Positions 1 through 9,215 of a stretch of DNA of 64,000 bases are shown one piece after another (the stretch's first letter is position 1; every line of letters begins with the position of its first letter). Both the position numbers and the translations under genes were made by a program. Origin of the DNA: Nguyenibacter vanlangensis. GTDB lineage: Bacteria; Pseudomonadota; Alphaproteobacteria; Acetobacterales; Acetobacteraceae. Location: assembly GCF_038719015.1 (NCBI RefSeq), contig NZ_CP152276.1, forward strand, positions 816,001 to 880,000. Direction: 5' to 3'. Under the pieces are notes generated by a model, which searched no databases, was not told where the DNA came from, and worked only from the letters and a program-made list of their open reading frames with translations.

Positions 1-60
1 CGGCCCTTTCCGCGTGAAGAACCGCTCGTCACCCGGCCGTGCCGCGTCCTGCCCGTCCAT
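1..60 (-). CDS. lpxD: UDP-3-O-acylglucosamine N-acyltransferase LpxD, 5' fragment
   Basis: Only the first 20 codons lie inside the window; the gene runs off the left edge. The translated start contains DERFFTRKGP, the typical opening of LpxD, which adds the second 3-hydroxyacyl chain in lipid A synthesis. It begins 15 bases after the skp-like stop and follows bamA-skp, where lpxD is normally found in proteobacteria. The identification rests on this short stretch plus gene order, so it is likely but not proven. Confidence 0.75.
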   Translation of the reverse strand, partial: MDGQDAARPGDERFFTRKGP

Positions 61-75
61 GCCGCCGGCGCCCGC

Positions 76-960
76 TTACCGGTGGGACGCCACCACCGGC
101 GCGGCAGCGGCGGCCGGCGCGCGCTCGGCATCGGCGGTGGTCGGCATGGTGCCGGACTTGGCCAGTTGTTCCGGATCGACATTCGCCGCCGGGATGAACA
201 CGCTGGGCAGCACCTTGTTCAACTGGTCCGCCACCTGGCTGGTGATATCCAGCCCGTCCTGGCTCAGCGCCACCTGCTCGCGATGCAGCACCAGGTTCAT
301 TCCCCGGCTGGCCGCGACCTGGCGGATGATCTGCACCAGTTCGCGCTCGATCTGGTTCAGCGAAACCTGGGCGGCTTCCTGGATGATGCGGTTGCGATTG
401 CGGAAATCGCGCTGGGCGGAGATCACCCGCTGCTGCAGGCGACGCTCGCGCTGCTGGATCTGGTCCGAGGCCAGGTTCTTGGCTTCGGCCTGCAGCTTCT
501 GCTGCTCGTCGCGCCAGCCGGCCTGCTCCTTCTGCGCGTCGCGCGCCAGTTCGTCGCGGCGGGCTCCCAGGACTTTCTCGGCCTGTTGGGCGGCGCTGGA
601 CAGACGCATCACCTCGGGCACGCTGATCACCCCGATGACCGGCACCGGCGGGGTGACGCCGCGCGGAATGTCCGGCGAGGCCGGAACCGGCGGCATCGGC
701 AGCACGGGCGGCGTCTGGGACTGCGCGTCCTCGTTGTCGGCGGCGGGCGGCAGGGGCACGGGCGCGGGACGCGCGGCGCGCGGAACCGCCGGGGCCGCCG
801 CCGGCTGCGCGGTCTTGGGCACGAACCAGCCGGCATTCCCGCCCGAGGACGAGGCCCCCTGGGCAAGCGCGCCGGTCGAAGCCAGGCCGGCGCCGGTCAT
901 CACGACGACCGCGACCAGTGCGGAAACGCCACGGGTACGAAGCCCACGGGTAGAAAGCAT
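76..960 (-). CDS. skp: OmpH/Skp-family periplasmic chaperone, extended
   Basis: This is a periplasmic chaperone that binds unfolded outer membrane proteins and hands them to the BAM complex. The 294-residue product starts with a signal peptide (about residues 1-33, ending ALA before Q). A Pro/Ala-rich stretch follows at about residues 45-110, and then a charged alpha-helical Skp core rich in Gln, Arg and Glu at about 115-260. Skp is usually 160-200 residues, so the proline-rich segment and the Ala-rich C-terminal tail are extensions. The ATG at 960 is chosen because a GAGGTGA ribosome binding site sits just before it and the start follows the bamA stop by 7 bases; a longer frame reaching 1014 would overlap bamA. 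Confidence 0.85.
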   Translation of the reverse strand: MLSTRGLRTRGVSALVAVVVMTGAGLASTGALAQGASSSGGNAGWFVPKTAQPAAAPAVPRAARPAPVPLPPAADNEDAQSQTPPVLPMPPVPASPDIPRGVTPPVPVIGVISVPEVMRLSSAAQQAEKVLGARRDELARDAQKEQAGWRDEQQKLQAEAKNLASDQIQQRERRLQQRVISAQRDFRNRNRIIQEAAQVSLNQIERELVQIIRQVAASRGMNLVLHREQVALSQDGLDITSQVADQLNKVLPSVFIPAANVDPEQLAKSGTMPTTADAERAPAAAAAPVVASHR

Positions 961-967
961 TGTCACC

Positions 968-3385
968 TCAGAATTGCTGGCCAAAGCCAAAGCGGAGCAA
1001 CTGCGTCCGGTCATGTCTCTGTTTCACGACCGGGATGCCGAGATCGATGTTGATCAGGCCGAACGGGCTTTTCCATGAAAAGCCGACACCCGTGCTGACG
1101 CGCGGCGACAGCGTGTCGCCATAGACCGGCGTATAGCGGGGCATATCCTGCGGATAGGCGGTATAGCGCCGCGGCACGCGCAGCCCGTCCAGCCCGCCGG
1201 CATCGACGAAGTAGCGGCCACGAATGCCCATGTCCGCCGCCAGCGGCATCGGGAAATTGACGGTGGCCGACGCGGTGTAGATGAAACGGCCGCCGATGAA
1301 ATCTTCCTGCGAGTGCATCGGATACTGCACGCCCTGCCAGGTATAGGCCGGGATGCCCATGGTGCGCGGGCCCGCGCCGCCGTCCAGGAAGCCGCGCAGC
1401 GTGTTGCCGCCCAGATAGAAATTGTCGATGATGTCGCTGCGCCCATGGCCCCAGTTGGCGATATCGCCCGCGCCGCCGGTAAAGGCGACCGTCCAGTCAT
1501 GGTTGCCCATCAGGTCGTCCAGCGGCAGGTAGTAGGCCGTATCCACCTTGCCGCGGACATATTTCTCGTCGCCGCCCAGGCCGGCGAAATCGCCGCCCAG
1601 CCGCACGACATAGCCGGAATGGGGCGACATGCGGTTGTCACGCGTGTCGTAGGTCAGCGTGGTGCTGAGCTGCGACAGCAGCGACCAGCCGGTCTGGTCC
1701 AGCACGTACCACGACGCGTCGCTATAGGCGTTGTTCACCTGGCGGTCCGTCAGGGTATAGCTCCAGGACTGCGACAGGTGGTTGTTGTAGGCATAGCCCA
1801 TGCGCAGCGAGAAGCCGTACCGGCCTTCGGAATAGTTCTGATAGGTCTGGTAGTTGTTCTGGATGCCGAAGATGTCGATGCCGGCGACCAGGTTGCGGTT
1901 CAGGAAATACGGGTCGCTGACCGAAATGTCGGCCTGGCGCTGGTAATAGCCCAGGGTACCCGAAATGCCCGCATCCACGCCCGAGCCCAGCAGGTTGTGC
2001 TGCTTCAGCCCGATATTGCCCAGCACGCCGATATCGGTCGAATAGCCGCCGCCCAGCGAGAATTCGCCGGTCGGCTTTTCCACAACGTTGGCGGCCACGT
2101 CGACCCGGTCCGGCGCCGAGCCGGGGCTCTGGTCGATCGAGACCGAGCTGAAATACCCCAGATCCTGCAGGATGGCCTTGGAATATTTCTTGTCGGTCGG
2201 GGTGTACGGATCGCCTTCGGCCATCGGCAATTGCCGGCGGATCACCTGGTCCTGGGTGATCGTGTTGCCGTTGATGTCGATCCGTTCGACATAGACGCGC
2301 GGCCCTTCGCTGACGTCGAACAGCAGGTCGACGATGCGCTTCTCGGGGTTGCGGGCGATCTCGGGCCGGACCATGGCGAAGGGGTGGCCCTGGCCCTGCA
2401 GCCGCTCTTCCATATCGGTCGCATTATGCTGCACCGCGCTGCCGTCATACCATTGATGGGCGAACAGCTCGATATAGGGGCGCAGCGACGCCGCGCTGAC
2501 ATGGCGCAGCGACGAACGGATATTGACCCGCCCAAGCCGGTAGCGCGGCCCCTCCTCGATCGTGAAGGTGATGTAGAAGGATTTGCGGTCCGGCGACAAT
2601 TCGCCGGTCTGGTTGCGCACCTGCGCGTCGACGAACCCATTGCGCAGATAGAAGCGGCGCAGCAATTCGGCATCATAGCGGATGCGTTCGGGATTATATT
2701 CGTCCGCCGAGGAGAAGAAGCGGTACCACGCCGTTTCCTTGGACGAGATCACCTGCGCCAGCCTGGCCTCGCTGAAGGCATGGTTGCCGACGAAGGAAAT
2801 CTTGCGGACCAGGGTCTGCTCGGCCTCGTTGATCTGGAACACCACGTCGACCCGGTTATGCGACAGGCGGATGATCTGCGGCGTGACCGTGGCGGCGTAA
2901 CGCGCCTTCTCGGCGTAGACGCCCAGGATCTTCTGCCGGTCCGAGGCCGTGATCTGGGTCGAGAAGACCGCGCGGGGACGCAGCGAGATCACCTTGCGCA
3001 AATCCTCGTCCTTCGCGGCGTGGTTGCCCTCGAAGACGATGCGGTTGACGATCGGGTTCTCGACCACGTGGACCTGCAGCACGTTGCCCGCGCGATGCAG
3101 CGTCACATCGCGGAACAGGCCGGTGGCGTACAGGGTCTTCAGCGAGCGGTCCAACTGGTCCTGATTGAACGGATCGCCCGGCTGCACCACCATATAGGAC
3201 AGAACGGTGCTGGTTTCGATGCGGTCGTTGCCGCTGATCTGGATTGCTTCGATCACCCCGCCGGACGGCGCGCGGGCGACCGCCGCCCCGCGCGGCGCGG
3301 AATGAGGCTGTGCCTTGGCCGTGCCGGCGACGAACAGAGGGACGAGGCAAACCGACGCAAGAAGCGTAGAACGTTTAGTCGGCAA
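968..3385 (-). CDS. bamA: Outer membrane protein assembly factor BamA
   Basis: BamA is the Omp85-family core of the beta-barrel assembly machine in the outer membrane. The product has five POTRA repeats in its N-terminal half (for example around IQISGNDRIETSTVLSYM) and a C-terminal 16-strand barrel ending in the aromatic outer membrane signature FGFGQQF. The TTG at 3385 is my start: GGGGGAAG lies at proper spacing before it, and it places a normal signal peptide (cleavage near TAKA/QP) at the N-terminus, giving 805 residues. An upstream ATG at 3517 would add 44 Arg-rich residues ahead of the signal sequence and is less plausible. It lies between rseP and skp in the conserved envelope cluster. 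Confidence 0.95.
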   Translation of the reverse strand: MPTKRSTLLASVCLVPLFVAGTAKAQPHSAPRGAAVARAPSGGVIEAIQISGNDRIETSTVLSYMVVQPGDPFNQDQLDRSLKTLYATGLFRDVTLHRAGNVLQVHVVENPIVNRIVFEGNHAAKDEDLRKVISLRPRAVFSTQITASDRQKILGVYAEKARYAATVTPQIIRLSHNRVDVVFQINEAEQTLVRKISFVGNHAFSEARLAQVISSKETAWYRFFSSADEYNPERIRYDAELLRRFYLRNGFVDAQVRNQTGELSPDRKSFYITFTIEEGPRYRLGRVNIRSSLRHVSAASLRPYIELFAHQWYDGSAVQHNATDMEERLQGQGHPFAMVRPEIARNPEKRIVDLLFDVSEGPRVYVERIDINGNTITQDQVIRRQLPMAEGDPYTPTDKKYSKAILQDLGYFSSVSIDQSPGSAPDRVDVAANVVEKPTGEFSLGGGYSTDIGVLGNIGLKQHNLLGSGVDAGISGTLGYYQRQADISVSDPYFLNRNLVAGIDIFGIQNNYQTYQNYSEGRYGFSLRMGYAYNNHLSQSWSYTLTDRQVNNAYSDASWYVLDQTGWSLLSQLSTTLTYDTRDNRMSPHSGYVVRLGGDFAGLGGDEKYVRGKVDTAYYLPLDDLMGNHDWTVAFTGGAGDIANWGHGRSDIIDNFYLGGNTLRGFLDGGAGPRTMGIPAYTWQGVQYPMHSQEDFIGGRFIYTASATVNFPMPLAADMGIRGRYFVDAGGLDGLRVPRRYTAYPQDMPRYTPVYGDTLSPRVSTGVGFSWKSPFGLINIDLGIPVVKQRHDRTQLLRFGFGQQF

Positions 3386-3533
3386 AATCGGCTTCCCCCA
3401 AACCAGCGGTCCGTAGGCGATAGGCGTCCGCGCGCGGATTCTCCGCACCGACGGTCGTTCGCGCCCGTACGGCGGAGGTATCCGAAATCCCCCCCGTCGC
3501 GCAAGCGCCTCCGTCATATCCGCGATGATGGCA

Positions 3534-4637
3534 TCATCCGGCCAGAGATGCGACCCATCGGAACAGTCCGAAATGCGACAGATCGTTGAACGTCGAAAAC
3601 AGGAACAGCCCGGCGATCACCGCGAAGCCGGCCTGGAAGCTGATGTCGCGCACCTGGCGCGGCACCGGCCGCCCCAGCAGGGCCTCCAGCCCGTAGAAGA
3701 CCAGCCGGCCGCCATCCAGCACCGGGATCGGCAGCAGGTTGATCAGGCCAAGATTGATCGACAGCAGCGCCATGAACGACACCAGGCTGGCCACCCCGTA
3801 CTGGGCCACCTGGCCCGACATCTGCGCGATCCGCAGCGGACCGCCCAGATCCTTGGCACTGTGCTGGCCGGTCAGCATCTGCCACAGCCCCGCCAGGGTC
3901 TGGACCGACAGGCGCCAGGTTTCCCCGAACGCGGCGGTCACGGCCGCCACCGGGCCCAGCCGCTGGCTGACCGCGGCGGTGAACATCACGCCCAATTGCC
4001 CGCGCCTCGCGCCCGATTCGCCCGCGACCGTGCCGATCGTCACGGGCAGGGTGACGTCATGGCCGCCGCGATGGACGGTAACGTCGGTCTTCACCCCCGG
4101 CTCGGCCGCCACCACCGCCTGGATGCCGGCCACGTCGGCCACCTTGTGCGCGCCGATGCGCACGATGACGTCCTGCGGCAGGATGCCGGCCGCGGCGGCG
4201 GCGCTGCCCGACACGACCTGACCCACGACATTGCGGATTTCCGGCCGGCCCACGGTGGCGAACAACCCGGCGAACAGCACGATCGCCAGCAGGAAATTGA
4301 ACACCGGCCCCGCCGCGATCACGATGGTGCGGGACAACACCGGCTTGTCATGAAAGGTGCGCCCGGGTTGCCAGGCCGCCATCTGCTCGGGCGTCGCCTC
4401 GTCCGGCCCTTCGAAACCGTGAGGCTTGACGTAGCCGCCCAGCGGAATCGGGCAGAGCCGCCATTCCGTGCCGACCCTGTCGTGCCAGCGCAGCAGCGGA
4501 CGCCCGAAACCGATCGAGAACACCTCGACATGCACGCCCCGCCAGCGCGCGGCCAGGTAGTGGCCGAGTTCGTGGATGAAGACCAACACTCCCAGCACCA
4601 GGGCGAAGGCGAGGACGGTCCGAAGCAGTTCGGGCAT
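3534..4637 (-). CDS. rseP: RIP metalloprotease RseP (site-2 protease)
   Basis: This inner membrane zinc protease cleaves transmembrane anti-sigma factors and leftover signal peptides. The 367-residue product shows the zinc motif HELGH about 20 residues in, inside the first membrane helix. A single recognisable PDZ domain lies in the middle, and the family motif NLLPIPVLDGGRLV in the C-terminal part carries the third zinc ligand Asp. The start at 4637 (MPELLRTVL) matches the family. A longer frame from 4739 would run back into dxr. It lies 44 bases downstream of dxr and upstream of bamA, the usual order. Confidence 0.95.
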   Translation of the reverse strand: MPELLRTVLAFALVLGVLVFIHELGHYLAARWRGVHVEVFSIGFGRPLLRWHDRVGTEWRLCPIPLGGYVKPHGFEGPDEATPEQMAAWQPGRTFHDKPVLSRTIVIAAGPVFNFLLAIVLFAGLFATVGRPEIRNVVGQVVSGSAAAAAGILPQDVIVRIGAHKVADVAGIQAVVAAEPGVKTDVTVHRGGHDVTLPVTIGTVAGESGARRGQLGVMFTAAVSQRLGPVAAVTAAFGETWRLSVQTLAGLWQMLTGQHSAKDLGGPLRIAQMSGQVAQYGVASLVSFMALLSINLGLINLLPIPVLDGGRLVFYGLEALLGRPVPRQVRDISFQAGFAVIAGLFLFSTFNDLSHFGLFRWVASLAG

Positions 4638-4681
4638 GATGAAGGGGGTACTCCTGGTAATGTTCGGGGCCGAAACCCGGA

Positions 4682-5839
4682 TCAGGCCGCGCGCTGCGCC
4701 GTGCGCAGCCGCGCCGTCCGCCGGGCCTCCTGGTCCCAATGCAGCACGGCCTCGAGCGAATCGGCCGCCTGATGGCCGAGCGCCTGCATCGCGTCCTCGA
4801 CCACCCGGGCAATGTCCAGAAAGCCGATCGCGCCGCCGAGGAACGCCTCGACCGCGATTTCATTGGCCGCCGACAGGATAGTGGGGACGGCGCCGCCCGC
4901 GCGCAAGGATTCGCGGGCCAGGCGCAGCGCGGGAAAGCGCGCCTCGTCGGGCTCCTCGAACTCCATGCGGCCCAGCGCCGCCAGGTCCAGGCGCGGCGAC
5001 GTGGTGGCCATGCGGCAGGGCCAGGCCAGCGTATGGGCAATGGGGATGCGCATGTCGGCCGAACCCATCTGGGCCACGATGCTGCCGTCGGTATAATGCA
5101 CCAGCCCGTGTACGACCGACTGGGGATGGACCACGACGCCGATCCTGTCCTCGGTCAGGGCGAACAGCCGCGCGGCCTCGATGACCTCCAGCCCCTTGTT
5201 GAACATCGTCGCCGAATCGATGGTGATCTTGGCGCCCATGGTCCAGGTCGGGTGCCGCAGCGCCGCCTCGGGGGTGGCCTTTTCCATGTCCGCCAGGCTG
5301 GCCCGGCGGAACGGCCCGCCCGAGGCGGTCAGCACGATCTTCTCGATCCCGTCCACCTGGCGGTCGGCCATCGACTGGAAGATCGCGTTATGTTCCGAAT
5401 CCACCGGCAGCAGGGTCGCGCCGGCATCGGCGACCGCGCGCAGCATCACGTCGCCGGCGCAGACCAGGGCCTCCTTGTTCGCCAGGGCGATGGCGCCGCC
5501 GTTGCGGACCGACGCCAGGGTCGGTTCCAGCCCGATCGCCCCGGTGATCGCCGCCATCGTCCAGTCCACCGGCCGGGCCGCCGCCTCGATCACCGCCTGA
5601 CGCCCGCCCGAGACCGCGATCCCGCTGCCGTCCAGCAGCTCGCGCAGCTCCGCCAGCCTCGCCGCGTCGGCGATGACGGCATGCCGCGCGCGCAGGGCCC
5701 TGGCCTGTTCGGCCAGGCGGACGGCGTTGCTGCCGCCGACCAGGGCGTCGACCGCGAACCGTTCAGGCGCCTGCAGCAGCAGGTCGACCGTGGAGCAGCC
5801 GATACTGCCGGTACTGCCAAGAACGGTGACTGATTTCAT
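4682..5839 (-). CDS. dxr: 1-deoxy-D-xylulose 5-phosphate reductoisomerase
   Basis: Dxr converts DXP to 2-C-methyl-D-erythritol 4-phosphate with NADPH, the first committed step of the MEP isoprenoid pathway. The 385-residue protein opens with the NADPH-binding GSTGSIG. The substrate loop ASGGPFR is present, and the catalytic and metal region KITIDSATMFNKGLE lies in the middle; the length is typical. It sits between cdsA and rseP, and its product feeds the neighbouring uppS, which makes the undecaprenyl carrier. Confidence 0.97.
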   Translation of the reverse strand: MKSVTVLGSTGSIGCSTVDLLLQAPERFAVDALVGGSNAVRLAEQARALRARHAVIADAARLAELRELLDGSGIAVSGGRQAVIEAAARPVDWTMAAITGAIGLEPTLASVRNGGAIALANKEALVCAGDVMLRAVADAGATLLPVDSEHNAIFQSMADRQVDGIEKIVLTASGGPFRRASLADMEKATPEAALRHPTWTMGAKITIDSATMFNKGLEVIEAARLFALTEDRIGVVVHPQSVVHGLVHYTDGSIVAQMGSADMRIPIAHTLAWPCRMATTSPRLDLAALGRMEFEEPDEARFPALRLARESLRAGGAVPTILSAANEIAVEAFLGGAIGFLDIARVVEDAMQALGHQAADSLEAVLHWDQEARRTARLRTAQRAA

Positions 5840-5929
5840 GCCTCTCTTCCCTGCCCCTCGGCGTCGCCGCGCCGTATTTTGGACCCGATCCGCCGCCTAT
5901 GGCAGCCGGGCCCCCGTTTGATGCCGCAA

Positions 5930-6844
5930 TTATTGCCCCGGCGGATACCCTGGCCACAGATACCCTGGCCGAAGTTCCGTCAGGGCCGCGATCAGGCCCG
6001 CCGGGGTCACATACCAGAACGCGGCCCCCGCCGCTCCGGCCGAAAGCAGCGCGGCCAGGGGGGCGGCGACCAGCAATCCGTCAAACCGGTCCAGCAGGCC
6101 GCCATGGCCGGGAATGATCGCCCCCGAATCCTTGACGCCGCGCGCGCGCTTCAGCGCGCTCTCGGCCAGGTCGCCGATCTGCGCGGCAACGGCCATCAAC
6201 GCGCCGAAGGCGATTCCCCGCCCCCAATTGCCCGGCCCCGAGACCAGCACGCACACGCCCCCCCCGGCGATCATGGCGCACAGCAGGCCGCCCAGCGCGC
6301 CCGACCAGGTCTTGGCGGGCGAGATGGCGGGCGCCAGCCTGGGCCCGCCCAGCAGGCGGCCGATCAGGTAGGCGCCGCTGTCGCTGACCACCACGCAGGT
6401 CACGACGAACAGCACCACGCCGGCACCCGGCGCGGTCATCATGCGCAGCCACAACAGGGACAGTCCGGCGCAGCCGATCACGACCTGGCCCAGCCACAGG
6501 GCGGGCCCGAAGACGAACGCCCCGCCCATGACCAGCACCGCACCCCACCAATGGCCCGCCAGGGCCGCCGCCATGGTGGCCGCGATCCAGGCCAGGTACA
6601 GCGCGCCGCGCACCGACCGCGCGGCCAGGCCGAACAGACGCCCCCATTCCAGCGCCATGCCGGCCGTCGCCAGCAGGATCATCGCCGCATAGGGCGCGCC
6701 GCCCGTCCGGACGCAGAACAGCGCCACCGGCACCAGGACCGCCGCCGACAGCAAACGGGCCCGCAGGTCCTTCCAATTGCGGCCCCGAGGGGTGCGATCC
6801 CGAGTGGTGCGACCCTGGGGGGTACGACCTTGGGGGGCCTGCAT
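5930..6844 (-). CDS. cdsA: Phosphatidate cytidylyltransferase CdsA
   Basis: CdsA makes CDP-diacylglycerol from phosphatidate and CTP in the inner membrane, the branch point to all phospholipids. The 304-residue product has about eight hydrophobic helices. The family signature lies near the C-terminus as KRARGVKDSGAIIPGHGG, including the K-D pair and the GHGG/DR metal site. The ATG at 6844 starts 16 bases after the uppS stop. Its first 22 or so residues (QGRTPQGRTTRDRTPRGR) are encoded by a 15-bp tandem repeat and probably form an unstructured, basic leader. A second small 15-bp duplication lies at its 3' end (5944-5970). Confidence 0.93.
   Translation of the reverse strand: MQAPQGRTPQGRTTRDRTPRGRNWKDLRARLLSAAVLVPVALFCVRTGGAPYAAMILLATAGMALEWGRLFGLAARSVRGALYLAWIAATMAAALAGHWWGAVLVMGGAFVFGPALWLGQVVIGCAGLSLLWLRMMTAPGAGVVLFVVTCVVVSDSGAYLIGRLLGGPRLAPAISPAKTWSGALGGLLCAMIAGGGVCVLVSGPGNWGRGIAFGALMAVAAQIGDLAESALKRARGVKDSGAIIPGHGGLLDRFDGLLVAAPLAALLSAGAAGAAFWYVTPAGLIAALTELRPGYLWPGYPPGQ
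5944..5970. repeat. 15-bp tandem duplication at 3' end of cdsA
   Basis: The unit GATACCCTGGCC recurs at a 15-base spacing (5944 and 5959) inside the last codons of cdsA, encoding a repeated Gly-Tyr/Trp-Pro type tail. It is one of many unrelated short tandem duplications at gene edges in this window. Confidence 0.7.
6789..6833. repeat. 15-bp tandem repeat, three copies, at 5' end of cdsA
   Basis: Three imperfect 15-base units start at 6789, 6804 and 6819 (GGGGTGCGATCCCGA type), with a fourth partial copy running into the cdsA start. They lie in frame in cdsA and code for the degenerate pentapeptide (Q/R)GR(T/D)(P/T). Low divergence between copies suggests recent duplication. Confidence 0.8.
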
Positions 6845-6860
6845 GGGGCGCGGGCTGGGT

Positions 6861-7670
6861 TCAGGGGGCGGGACGGGCACCGAATCGCCTCTCACGACGG
6901 GCAAACATGTCCAGGGCCGCGTCGAAATGGCTTTCGTCGAAATCGGGCCAGAGCGTTTCGATAAAGACGAGTTCGGCATAGGCCGACTGCCAGAGCAGGA
7001 AATTGGACAGCCGGCATTCGCCGCTGGTCCGCACGATCAGGTCGGGATCGGGCACATCGGCGGTCTGCAGGAAACGGCTGAATTTCGCCTCGTCCAGCGC
7101 CGCCGGATCCATCGTCCCGGCCAGCGCGGCCTGGGCCACGCGCATCGCGGCCTGCACGATGTCGGCGCGCCCGCCATAGGACAGCGCGATGACCAGGGTC
7201 AGGCGGGTATTGGCGATCGTCAGTTCCTCGGCACGGCGGGCTTCGGCCTGCACGTCAGGATCGAACCGTTCCAGATCGCCGATGATCCGGATCCGCACGC
7301 CCTCGCGATTCAGCTCGGCAACCTTGTGCCGCAGGTAGTAGCGCAGCAGCGCGGTCAGGTCCGCGACCTCCTCGGGCGTGCGGCGCCAATTCTCCGACGA
7401 GAACGCATACAGCGTCAGGCACGACACCTTGCGCCGGATGGCCGCCTGGATGCAGCGGCGCACCGCCTCGGCCCCCGCGCGATGCCCCGCGGCGCGCGGC
7501 AGCCCCCGCGCCGCGGCCCAGCGGCCGTTGCCGTCCATGATCAGCCCGACATGCCGGGGGATCGACGCGGCGGCGACGGGCCGGTCGGGATCGGCCGCGA
7601 CGCCGGCGTCCCCTGCCGCGCGCTTCATGGTGGTCCCGGCCAGCGGGCCGGGCACGGACCGAAGGGTCAC
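6861..7670 (-). CDS. uppS: Isoprenyl transferase, undecaprenyl diphosphate synthase
   Basis: UppS is a cis-prenyltransferase that extends farnesyl diphosphate with isopentenyl diphosphate to make the C55 carrier for peptidoglycan and O-antigen. The signature MDGNGRWA with the catalytic Asp lies about 45 residues in. Later conserved segments include the Arg-rich ERFDPD region and the C-terminal RTSGECRLSNFLLWQSAY. The frame opens with GTG at 7670, 7 bases after frr. An ATG at 7628 would shorten the product from 269 to 255 residues and also precedes the conserved core, so the exact start is uncertain. Confidence 0.95.
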   Translation of the reverse strand: MTLRSVPGPLAGTTMKRAAGDAGVAADPDRPVAAASIPRHVGLIMDGNGRWAAARGLPRAAGHRAGAEAVRRCIQAAIRRKVSCLTLYAFSSENWRRTPEEVADLTALLRYYLRHKVAELNREGVRIRIIGDLERFDPDVQAEARRAEELTIANTRLTLVIALSYGGRADIVQAAMRVAQAALAGTMDPAALDEAKFSRFLQTADVPDPDLIVRTSGECRLSNFLLWQSAYAELVFIETLWPDFDESHFDAALDMFARRERRFGARPAP

Positions 7671-7677
7671 GACGGGC

Positions 7678-8244
7678 TCAGACCTGCTTGATCTCGCGTT
7701 CCTTCTCCGCGAGCATCTCGTCGATCCGCTTCACATACTGGTCCGTCAGCTTCTGAACCGCGTCCGACCACACCTTGACATCGTCCTGGCCGATATCACC
7801 CTTCTTTTCATGGGCCTTGGCCTGGTCCATGCCGTCACGGCGGACGCCCCGCACCGCGATCTTGGCGTTTTCGGCGTATTTCCCGGCCGTCCGCGCCAGG
7901 TCGTTACGCCGTTCCTCGGTCAATTGCGGAATCGGCACGCGCACCGTCTGTCCGTCCGCCGCCGGGTTGAGGCCCAGCCCGCTGTCGCGAATCGCGCGCT
8001 CCACCGCCCCGACCAGCGAGCGGTCCCAGACCTGGACCGTCAGCATCCGCGCCTCGGGCACCGCGATCGAGCCGACCTGCGTCAGCGGCACCTCGCCGCC
8101 ATACGCCTCGACACGCACCGGCTCGAGCAGCGCCGGACTGGCACGACCGGACCGCAAACCGGCGAAGTCGCGGCGCAGGCTTTCCAGCGCGCCGTCCATC
8201 CGACGGGTCAGGTCATCCAGCAGTGTCTTCTGATCAGCAGCCAC
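7678..8244 (-). CDS. frr: Ribosome recycling factor
   Basis: RRF splits post-termination ribosomes together with EF-G. The 188-residue length is typical. The sequence carries the conserved core [22 protein letters not shown] near the N-terminus, in two adjoining halves, and [12 protein letters not shown] in the middle, followed by the charged three-helix-bundle C-terminus. It sits between pyrH and uppS, its normal place. Confidence 0.97.
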   Translation of the reverse strand: MAADQKTLLDDLTRRMDGALESLRRDFAGLRSGRASPALLEPVRVEAYGGEVPLTQVGSIAVPEARMLTVQVWDRSLVGAVERAIRDSGLGLNPAADGQTVRVPIPQLTEERRNDLARTAGKYAENAKIAVRGVRRDGMDQAKAHEKKGDIGQDDVKVWSDAVQKLTDQYVKRIDEMLAEKEREIKQV

Positions 8245-8339
8245 AATGGCCCTCCATAGTCAAAACGGGCGGCGTATCGACGCGCCGCCCTGTCTCATCG
8301 TCCCGTGTCCGGCGCCGTCGCGCAAACGGCGCGGGACAT

Positions 8340-9080
8340 TCAGCGCGCCTCGACGATTCGGGTGAACAGCCCTTCGCCCCGCATCACCCGCGAGAACGCG
8401 CCCGGGGCGTGGATGTTGAATACCACGATCGGCAGTCGGTTCTCGCGCGCCAGGCTGATCGCCGCGGCATCCATGACATGCAGATCCTTGGCCAGCACGT
8501 CCAGATAGGTCAACGTCTCGAAACGGGTCGCATTCCCGTCCTTGCGCGGGTCGGCGGAATAGACGCCGTCGACCTGCGTGCCCTTCAACAGGGCGTCGCA
8601 ATCCATTTCCGCCGCCCGCAGCGCGGCGGCGGTATCGGTGGTGAAGAACGGGTTGCCGGTGCCGGCGGCGAAGATCACCACCCTGCCCTTTTCCATGTGC
8701 CGCACAGCGCGCCGGCGGATATAGGGCTCGGCCACCGACGACATGTGGATCGCCGACATGACCCGGGTCGGCACCCCGTGGCGTTCCAGCGCGTTCTGCA
8801 CCATCAGCGCGTTGATCACCGTGGCCAGCATGCCGGCATAATCGCCCTGGGCGCGGTCCATGCCGCGCGCCGCCGCCGCGACGCCGCGGAAGATGTTGCC
8901 GCCGCCGATCACCAGGCAGACCTCGACCCCCGATTGCGCCACCGCCGCCACGTCGCCGGCGATCGTGTCGACCATCTGGGGGGCGATGCCGTAGCTGCCG
9001 TCCCCCATCAGGGCCTCGCCCGATATCTTCAGGAGCACACGCCGATAATCATGGCCGTTTTCTGATGCTTGCTCGGTCAT
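8340..9080 (-). CDS. pyrH: Uridylate kinase
   Basis: PyrH phosphorylates UMP to UDP; the bacterial enzyme is a hexamer of the amino acid kinase fold, regulated by GTP and UTP. The 246-residue product has the phosphate-binding [11 protein letters not shown] near the start, the glycine loop [10 protein letters not shown], and [15 protein letters not shown] in the C-terminal half. The ATG at 9080 has GGAGGATC before it, which rules out the longer frame starting at 9125. It heads the pyrH-frr-uppS-cdsA-dxr-rseP-bamA-skp-lpxD series. The rpsB-tsf pair often found upstream is absent here, and era lies there instead. Confidence 0.97.
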   Translation of the reverse strand: MTEQASENGHDYRRVLLKISGEALMGDGSYGIAPQMVDTIAGDVAAVAQSGVEVCLVIGGGNIFRGVAAAARGMDRAQGDYAGMLATVINALMVQNALERHGVPTRVMSAIHMSSVAEPYIRRRAVRHMEKGRVVIFAAGTGNPFFTTDTAAALRAAEMDCDALLKGTQVDGVYSADPRKDGNATRFETLTYLDVLAKDLHVMDAAAISLARENRLPIVVFNIHAPGAFSRVMRGEGLFTRIVEAR

Positions 9081-9215
9081 ATGCCCCGGATCCTCCAAAT
9101 GTGAACGAACGCCGGGGATGCCCATGGCCGGACCTCACCCATGCAATTCCTCTTATCGCCGCTCGTGACCGCTCACAAGCCGACGGGCGCAGAATAGCAC
9201 CCGCCCGCGAAACCG

